A stretch of 64,000 nucleotides of DNA from Codonopsis lanceolata. Its lineage: Eukaryota > Streptophyta > Magnoliopsida > Asterales > Campanulaceae. Below, one piece after another: positions 56,971 to 64,000 of the stretch. The notes beneath the pieces are model-generated. The model was not told the DNA's origin and searched no databases. It was given only the letters and a program-made list of their open reading frames with translations. Position 1 is the first letter of the stretch, and each line of letters starts with the position of its first letter. Made by a program: the position numbers and the translations under genes. The stretch is taken from positions 27,820,428 to 27,884,427 of the forward strand of contig CM028377.1 of the NCBI GenBank assembly GCA_013146195.2. The letters run 5' to 3'.

Positions 56971-57918
56971 CTATTCTCTTGGGGGTTCAGTGTCAGAGAC
57001 ACGAATAACTTCGATTATCTTCTCAACTGACATGGGTTCAAAATATGTTTTGAGTCGATGACCATTCACCTTAAATATCTCATTGGTCTTTAGGTTCCTT
57101 ACATCAACTACACCATGTGGATAAATTCGTACTATTATAAAAGGACCAGACCATTTCGATTTTAGCTTTCCTCGGAATAATCTTAGTCTAGAATTAAACA
57201 GAAGAACCTTTAAATCTGGACACAATATCTTTTCATTAATTCCCATATCATGATATCTTCTGGTCTTTTCTTTGTAGATTTTAGCATTCTCGTACGAATT
57301 GAGCCTATGATCTTCTAACTCATTTAGCTGGAACAGACGTTCCTCTCTAGCCAAGGTTAAATCTATATTAAGAGATTTAATAGCCCAATAGGCTCTATGT
57401 TCAATTTCCACCGAAAGATGGCATGCTTCGCCATAAACCATCCTATAAGGACTCATTCCTATCGGATACTTATTGGCAGTTTTGTATGCCCAAAGAGCAT
57501 CTTTGAGTTTTGGCTCCCAATCTTTTTTGTTTGGTGTAACAACCTTTTCGAGGACTACCTTGATGTGTCTATTACTAACCTCAACTTGGCCAGATGTTTG
57601 AGGATGATATGGAGTGGCCAGCTTGTGCCTCACACCATGTTTCCTAAGGCACGCATTCATTAAGCGATTGGTGAAGTGTGTTCCTTGATCACTAATTATA
57701 ACCTTCGGTACTCCATACCTAATGAATATTTCATCGTTCAAAAACTTGACAGCCGTTTGACCATCATTGGTTCGGGTAGCGATGGCTTCTATCCATTTGG
57801 ATACATAGTCCATTGCAACTAAAATATATTCAAAACCTTTTGAGACTAGAAAAGGGCCCATAAAGTCAATACCCCAAACATCAAAATTTTGAATTACGAG
57901 ATTATAATGCAAGGGCAT
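56971..57918 (-). pseudogene. Athila integrase core and C-terminal domain
   Basis: A 315-codon open stretch. FDVWGIDFMGPFLVSKGFEY carries the first catalytic Asp, IISDQGTHFTNRLMNACLRK the second, and the Glu is in TSGQVEVSNRHIK; all three DDE residues are present. The C-terminal module follows (KSKWSGPFIIVRIYPHGVVD, GPF motif). The preceding zinc-binding part is in a neighbouring frame (CDKCQKTGG near 57950). Integrase inserts the cDNA into the genome. This is the best preserved domain of the element, but it is disconnected from a functional Pol. Confidence 0.9.
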
Positions 57919-57980
57919 ATCATTCCTTTTACTGATTCCACCAGTCTTTTGACACTTATCACATGTCTAAAAATAGAAGG

Positions 57981-58440
57981 TCAGTATAAACCAGATTGTA
58001 AAATCTTCCTAGTAGTTTTACTACTACTAAAATGTTCACCACAAGAGTATTCATGGTAGAATGCTAGAATAGTTTGTTGTTCATGATCTAGTACACATCT
58101 CCTAATTAAAGAATCTGAACACATTTTAAATAAACAAGGATCTTCCCAAAAATAATGTCTAGCATCTACCAAAAATTTCTTTATTTGATGATAATCAAAA
58201 TCAGGATTTATGATATTTACTACAAGAAAATTCTCGAAGTTAGCATAACATGGTTCATGATCATTAGCTGCAAAAAGTTGTTCATCAGGGAAGTCTTCAT
58301 TCATGGGGATTTTATTGTCAAGAAGTTGACGTTCAAGTAAAGGTAAAAATTCTAATCTGGACAGATGGTCAGCAACAATGTTTTCTATCCCCTTTTTATC
58401 ATTAATGGTGATGTCAAATTCTTGTAATAATAGCCTCCTT
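57981..58440 (-). pseudogene. Athila RNase H end and integrase zinc-binding region
   Basis: Reads DITINDKKGIENIVADHLSR (RNase H end) near 58400 and, in the frame 58304-57981, FPDEQLFAANDHEPCYANFE, DARHYFWEDPCLFKMCSD and RRCVLDHEQQTILAFYHEY-CGEH, the linker and start of the H-x-H/C-x2-C integrase finger. Frame changes occur at both ends. Confidence 0.75.
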
Positions 58441-58449
58441 TTTTGCTTA

Positions 58450-59727
58450 AAGATATTTTAAGGCCGCATGGTGCGAAAATATAATAACTTTGCTCCTAGC
58501 AAGTAAGGGTGAAATTTTTCAAGTGCAATTATCAAATGATTTCCCAAATACTGAAAAATCGTCCATGAATAGTTCTACACAACTTTCTACCAAATTAGAA
58601 AATATTGAGATCATACATCTCTGAAAGGTGGCAGGGGAATTACATAGTCCAAAGGGTATCCTTCTAAATGCAAAGATTCCAAACGGACAAGTAAAGGTAG
58701 ACTTTTCTTGATCTTCCGGTGCAAGTGGGATTTAATTACAACCAGAAAAACCATCAAGAAAACAATAGTAATCATGGCCAGCTAATCTTTTAAGAATTTG
58801 GTCAATAAACGGTAAAGGAAAGAGATCTTTCCTAGTGGCCGCATTTAATTTTCTTAGATCTATACACATCATATAGCCTGTTATAGTTCTTGTGGGCACT
58901 AACTCATCTTTCTCATTTTTCATGACTGTCATTCCTGATTTCTTAGGAATTACTTGGACAGGACTTACCCATTTGCTATCAGAAATTGGGTAAATTATAC
59001 CCGCATCAAGAAGTTTGAGAACTTCTTTTCTAACCGCTTCTTCCATATGTGGGTTAAGTCTCCTTTGACGTTCTCTAGAAGGTTTGGCACCTTCTTCTAA
59101 GTGAATTTTATGCATACACATAGTAGGACTTATTCCCTTTAAATCTGCTAAGGTCCATCCTATGGCTTCTCTATGTGTCCATAATACTTTCAACAAACTT
59201 TCTTCTTGTTCTTCTGTTAAATAAGTAGTAATTATAACGGGTAAATTTTTACCTTCCCTAAGAAATGCATATTTCAAGTGGGATGGTAAGGGCTTTAATT
59301 TTAACTGTAGAGGAGATTCAATAGACAGGGTGAACTTTGGAACTTCAAGTTCAACTTTTTCAGGTTGAGCATCCTTAGAACATATCTCTTCCTCTAATTC
59401 ATCAATATCAACTAACAAATCGGGAAAGTCTATATTATCTGGATCTCTTCCAAACATCACTTGTTCTAACTTATCTTCCTTTAAATCTGATTCAAAGTTT
59501 TGGGCTGTAAAGCTTTCTATTTTATCAATTGAAAAGCAAGAGTTAATATCGCTTGGCCTATTCAAAGCATCAAAAACCGAAATTTCTACAGTCTCTCCCA
59601 TAAGTGACATTGACAGCTTACCGTTCCTCACATAAATCATTGTATTGGTCGTGGCCATAAAAGGTCTTCCTAACAAAATAGGAACTTCATTATTTGTACA
59701 TATTTTCCTTTCCATCTCTAGAACCAC
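58450..59727 (-). pseudogene. Athila reverse transcriptase, one stop, 3' deletion
   Basis: The open stretch 59727-58732 starts ILLGRPFMATTNTMIYVRNG (protease end), then an acidic linker, then the RT with HKIHLEEGAKPSRERQRRL, VQVIPKKSG, CIDLRKLNAATRKD and CFLDGFSG. At 58734-58732 TAA replaces the Gln codon expected after GCN; the same frame continues with IPLAPEDQEKSTFTC, RIPFGLCNSPATFQRCM and the catalytic FMDDFSVFG near 58585. After SFDNCT the sequence jumps to KVIIFSHHAALKYL (RNase H), so the RT thumb and first half of RNase H are deleted. RT copies the element RNA into DNA; this one cannot. Confidence 0.85.
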
Positions 59728-59731
59728 AAAG

Positions 59732-60508
59732 TCAACCGATATGATTAACTTGAACTAAAACATCCTCTATTATTCCTATGGGATGTTTGATCGAACGGTC
59801 GGCTAACTGTAAAGACATAGTAGTGGGTTTTAATTCACTCAATCCTAATTGTTTGTAGACAGCGAAAGACATTAAATTAATACTTGCACCTAAATCAAAC
59901 ATCGCTTTCATCTTTTTAGAATTACCTAAGGAAACTTGGATATTGAAACTACCTAGATCTTTTAATTCAGGGGGAAGTTCAGGTTGTAACACTACACTTA
60001 CGTTTTTAGAAACAATTACTTTTTCGTTCTTTTCAAATTTGTGTTTCTTAGAGTGGAGATCTTTGAAAAACTTGACATATGATGGAATATTTTTAATAAC
60101 ATTGAGTAAAGGAAGATTAATATTTACTTTAGACAACATAGTATAAATTTCCGTAAATTGTTTGTCCATTTTGTTTTTCATCAGTCTACCAGGAAATGGA
60201 ATTAGTGGAACATATAGTGGAGGTGCAACATATGGTTCCTCAAGAGGTTCTGCCTCTTTTTCTTTATCTTTCCCTTGTTCATTATCTAATTCTTTTTCTA
60301 ATTCTTCACCTTGCATTTCTTCACCAGAATTACTTAGATTATCAGGAATATTAGAAGAAGGAGAAGGATCACTTACCTCTTTACCAATGACTTTTCCACT
60401 ATGTAGAGTAGTGATTGATTTTGCTTGTATATTTTGACTAAGGAACTTCCCTTCTTCTCTACTTCTCATTTGAGCAATCTCATTTGTCAGCCGGTCTAAT
60501 TGTGCCAT
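59732..60508 (-). pseudogene. Athila gag-pol junction and protease
   Basis: Starts MAQLDRLTNEIAQMRSREEG, an acidic Glu/Asp-rich middle, then YVAPPLYVPLIPFPGRLMKN and the retropepsin block FDLGASINLMSFAVYKQLGL near 59895-59850. After LQLADRSIKHPIGIIEDVLV the frame ends at 59732 and the polyprotein continues at 59727 in another frame, so one frameshift separates protease and RT. Confidence 0.8.
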
Positions 60509-61779
60509 TATTTACTTGTCAAAAACATTTTCTGCCTCTTTCCATTCATTTTTTTATCTGCATCCATTTTTGCTTCTTCAATTTGAAGTTGTCCTTGTTG
60601 AGGTTGAGGTTGCAATGGCTTATTTCCTCGCCATGCAAAATTGAGATGATTGTACGTATTGGAATAAGGATCATTCCTTTGCCTTGGAGGATACGAGTTC
60701 ATAGCATTAACCTCTTCAGGAAACTGAGTACTAGATGGACAAAAATTAGTAGCATGATTATGTAGTCCGCAAATAGCACACACTTCTTTCATTTGAGAGT
60801 TAGTTTCAACTTTTAATAGTAAGGCTTCAATTTGAACTTGCATCTATTCCAATTTAGCATCACTATTATTATCTTGAATTTGATACAAACCCTTATTTTT
60901 ACCTCTTGTGCTTTTCTATTGAGAATTAGCACCTAACATTTCAAAAAAATCTTCTAATTCAGCTGGTGTTATTCCTCTAACGGAACCACCGGCTGCACTG
61001 TCAACCATAGTTTGAAAGGCAAAAGGAAGCACGTGAAAAAATTGAGTAACTAAAATATCTTGGGGAATATTATAATGGGAACACATAATTTGTAAATTTT
61101 TAAATCTATCCCATGCTTCATAGAATGTTTCTCATGGTTCAGTTTGGAAGACAATAATTTGTCTTCTATAGTCAGATAGTGATGCATGCTGATAAAATTT
61201 ACTCATAAACAAATCATATAATTGAGCACATGTATAAATACTCCTTGGAGCCAAGTTCATTAACCATCTTTTCGCTGCATCTTTTAATGCACATTGAAAA
61301 TATCGTATTTTCAATTGATATTCCGTTAGACCTCCTAACGGAAAATTATTAGACAAATAACCATATTCTTTCACAAAAGCAACAGTATCTTCAGAAGGTA
61401 ATCCATAAAATGAAGGTAACATATTATAAAAATGGTCTTTAAGTTCAAAGCTCCTTACTGCGTCCAGTAATACTAAACATGACGGTGTCGCATTTAGCAT
61501 TGGACAACCATAATCATTTATAGTTCTTTGATTTACTAGTACTTTCATATTTCGAGCAACTATTTCCTCCCTTTGATGCACTGGAGGAATCGGATTTTCT
61601 GGATTTTGATTAGCCATTGGAGGATCAGCCAAAGGATCCTCTCTATCTACTTGTTCTTGATTAACTGGTGGATTATCAAAATTATCAGGATTTCCTTGAT
61701 TTCTACCTAGATTATTTATATTCTGATTTAAGTTTGCTAGCTTGGGATTTAAAGATCTACGACCGTGCATACAATGCAA
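60508..61779 (-). pseudogene. Athila gag with zinc knuckle
   Basis: Gag starts at 61779 or at the second Met, MHGRRSLNPKLANLNQNIN. An N/P-rich stretch follows, then LKDHFYNMLPSFYGLPSEDT, FPLGGLTEYQLKIRYFQCAL and AQLYDLFMSKFYQHAS. A stop near 61132 (after FQTEP) breaks it, where the inner element reads NEPGETFHESW. The zinc knuckle lies in 60843-60508: CAICGLHNHATNFC (C-x2-C-x4-H-x4-C), intact. The protein is close to gag at 50329-51306, so the two Athila elements are related but not recent duplicates. Confidence 0.85.
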
Positions 61780-61891
61780 AACTAAAACAAATAAATAACT
61801 AAATTAAAAATAAATCAAAAATATTTTTGTAATTTATGTTTATAATAACTGAATTTAAACGTTACCAATAAACTAGCTAGAAACTAGCTTC

Positions 61892-61914
61892 TCCCCGGCA
61901 GCAGCACCAAAAAC
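61892..61914 (-). other. Athila primer binding site (diverged)
   Basis: Minus strand GTTTTTGGTGCTGCTGCCGG, two or three bases off the site at 51459-51480, directly after the LTR. Confidence 0.75.
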
Positions 61915-61915
61915 T

Positions 61916-63063
61916 TGATGTCTTATTTATTTACCTCGCAAGTGTAAGAATCAATAGAAACTATAGTGTACGAAAAGCAAGGGTCGAACCACAGAGACAA
62001 GAAGTATCTAGAGCAATTAAACAGGTAACAATTATATCCTAGGGGGTTTGGTTAATTATCTAAATTATTTTACTTGAAAGCAAGTAATCTAATTAACAGT
62101 TTATTAAAGCAGCAACCACAGTTTGTGAAGATCTAATGATGGAGGAGAATCTAGGAATATGCATTCACTTATATATACTCTAATGCTCTTTTGCTTAATG
62201 TATCAATCAATTAATCTTGGGTTCGTTCACGAAAGATTGGTATAGGTCGTCAAATTATAATTCAGTCTCCATACTAAATAATTCATCTGAGTCTATACCC
62301 TTAAAAACAAGAGCATATGAATTTCCGTCTGTCACTCAGAAACATATTAACCTAACTTATCACTCTCGTGCATTGATAGGTTTAATTTATCACAATGGTG
62401 AGCCAGTGTACGACATATGCATATGGTCGTGCACTTATCCGCACCTCTTGGTCTTTAACTACGGCGATACCATTCATTAGAAAAATGCAAAATAGCAAAG
62501 AGATTGATAAACACTGTGATCAACAAGACTTGATTGAATATAAATATATAATGGAGCAGAAGATTCGATACAAGTTACCTCCAATTCCTATATATGAGCA
62601 GTTAGTTCATCCTTGAATATTTATAGATCGATGGGATGAAAGAATATATGAACGATCTTCTAAAACTATGATTACCAAAAAAAAAAAAAAACCTCTAAAT
62701 TACAAGCTAAATTAGAATTATTTTTGACCTAGAACCTAGGGCTACAAGGTTTGTATTTATACTAGTGTTTACAGGGTAGGAGATAGAATTAGGGTACAAT
62801 TCCCGGTGAATGGATTAGGGTACCTAAGGGATAGGGCTACAAGGGTATGGTCGCAAGACCTTCTAGAAGGGATTTTGCTTCTTCTTTCAACCTTTTAGCA
62901 CTTCTCACCCTTCCTTCAATTCTTCACTTAAAACCTTGTAAATTCCATAATTCTAAAACTCACAAATAAGCTCCAAAACACAGATTCGAGCCAAAAGTCT
63001 CATGAAATTGCTATTTCTAAGCTATATAAGTACCCAGTAGATCCGTATAAAACACATCTATCA
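61916..63063 (-). repeat. Athila-like 5' LTR (second subfamily)
   Basis: Plus-strand reading TGATGTCTTATT...AAAACACATCTATCA, 1148 bp. It shares the GCAAGGGTCGAACCACAGAGACAAG, TATCACTCTCGTGCAT-GATAGGT and TATCCGCACCTCT blocks with the TGATCGATG LTRs, but the ends match the LTR at 36823-38049. Confidence 0.8.
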
Positions 63064-63539
63064 ACCCACTTTGACTTTGATTTTAATATTGATTCCTAAT
63101 TAATATTTACTTAATTATTTTTTATCCAAACAACTTTAAGATTTTGATTAGGGTTGGAAATCCAAGTAGGGTTTGATATATTTAGAGTTTGTGAGAAAGG
63201 GAGAAAGGGAGAGACAATGGCAGTTTTTCCACCCACAGCACGAGAAAGAAATGGAACGAGAGCAGCATTAGTTTTTTTGGAGGAACTGATGTAAGTCTTC
63301 ATCTTTGTTTACCTTCATCGTTGTGGTTAATAGTATTGATTCAGTGAAAGAAGAAAAGGGACATTATTGGGTTGTTGTTTAATTGTTAATGGGTATTAGA
63401 AAGTGGGTGAAGAAAATATTCAAAACATAATGAGGAACAAAGGTCTGTCATATTGGTTTGTTTGGAAAAAAAATGAAAAAGAAATAAGCAGAATAGGAAC
63501 AACCGAAGTAGGGGAGAGTGGGAGGGAGAGGGAATTAAA

Positions 63540-63583
<44 letters not shown>

Positions 63584-64000
63584 AAGTTGGTGAGGAGCAC
63601 TATGGTTGTGCCACCTCACCCACTTTAGATAAATATTGATTCTTAGGCATCCATGTAAGACTTTTTATCTTCCAACCATTACCTATTAATAATACCTAAT
63701 AATATTCAATATGATAAGGGATATTATCATATAGCTATATATAACAATAGATATAACTTCTTCTATTGTCAATAGTAGAAGAGTTATATTTAAAAACTTT
63801 TACAACTAACATTACTTCTAACCAATGTGGGATAAAATTCTTCAAGGTGAGATATTACTTCTAATGACTCACTTTTAACATCATACTTTAACCTTTGATA
63901 TCTTATTCATCCAAAACTTGATTTGGACAAATAAATATATCATTTCGATGTTCTTGCCGAGTAGAACACATTCGCACAATTACTTTTGTCAACAAACAAA
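63064..64000. other. AT-rich flank with one possible exon and an AT microsatellite
   Basis: Outside the Athila LTR. Contains an AT run at 63542-63580 and a CCAATGTGGGATAAAA word near 63819, common in plant repeats and promoters. Apart from the candidate exon at 63217 I see no gene. Confidence 0.5.
63217..63290 (+). CDS. Possible first exon of an unknown gene
   Basis: ATG in a good plant context (GAGACAATGGCA) opens MAVFPPTARERNGTRAALVF and ends in a strong splice donor at 63291 (GTAAGTC). A purine-rich leader precedes it. I do not recognise the peptide and cannot find a matching second exon in the remaining 700 bp, so it could also be chance. The Athila LTR lies only about 150 bp upstream. 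Confidence 0.25.

Larger units (their letters stand above)
54107..63063 (-). mobile_element. Athila-like Gypsy element, nearly full internal region (outer element)
   Basis: Minus strand: 5' LTR 63063-61916, primer site, gag, zinc knuckle, protease, RT, remnant RNase H, integrase, then a non-coding spacer, env-like ORF and 3' untranslated sequence ending at the inserted element (54106). The 3' LTR is not visible. It is the best preserved retroelement in the window, although it has stops, frameshifts and a deletion between RT and RNase H. Confidence 0.8.

Noticed and set aside
63403..63639. 78-codon frame with a run of YIYIYI
   Set aside because: It runs through the AT microsatellite and has no conserved sequence.

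Overview
The window is plant nuclear DNA, almost entirely nested transposable elements. It is probably from a eudicot, judging by the mix of Athila/Tat-like Gypsy, SIRE-like Copia, chromovirus, LINE, TRIM, Stowaway-like and hAT elements, but the species cannot be named from sequence alone. I found no intact host gene, no tRNA, rRNA or ncRNA gene, and no CRISPR array. Two runs of exactly 100 N (22992-23091 and 48667-48766) are scaffold gaps, so adjacency across them is not proven.

Left block, 1-9918. A minus-strand Copia element (5' LTR 1076-2312, gag running off the window start) lies in a plus-strand Athila-like Gypsy element. The Athila env-like ORF resumes at 2313, is cut again by a minus-strand LINE (3091-7480, 8-bp duplication GAAATTAA), and continues to a polypurine tract and 3' LTR (8644-9918).

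Middle block, 9919-30473. A roughly 2.9 kb segment occurs twice in direct orientation (10081-12974 and 27577-30473, about 1-2% different by eye). Each copy holds the 3' end of a Gypsy LTR, a complete TRIM, a Copia LTR fragment, a Stowaway-like MITE and a promoter-like stretch. Copy 1 is followed by a plus-strand Copia (12975-17235), itself cut by a minus-strand chromovirus (17236-22991). Beyond the first gap an oppositely oriented chromovirus (23092-27573) abuts copy 2, which lacks the Copia.

The block 30474-38534 is less transposon-dense. Its most notable feature is a 1.0 kb non-autonomous hAT element (31885-32893) with a perfect 8-bp target duplication. It carries a captured alpha-expansin gene fragment with its intron and an open, spliceable 148-codon reading frame. 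Around it are a fold-back repeat, microsatellites, an array of hairpin-forming motifs (34.3-36.2 kb), and a 5' LTR with a gag remnant of an Athila-like element (36632-38049).

Right block, 38535-64000. A plus-strand Tat/Ogre-like 5' LTR, primer site and gag (38535-41312) are cut by a minus-strand SIRE-like Copia (41313-48666) that has a long extra 3' region. After the second gap come two nested minus-strand Athila-like elements. One (48767-54106) has a solo LTR inside its 5' LTR, with a perfect 5-bp duplication, and appears to sit in the 3' part of the other. The outer one (54107-63063) retains gag, protease, RT, integrase, env-like ORF and 5' LTR. The last 0.9 kb is AT-rich flank with one possible first exon. 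Every retroelement reading frame is broken by stops, frameshifts, deletions or insertions, although single domains (the outer Athila integrase core, the LINE reverse transcriptase) are well preserved.
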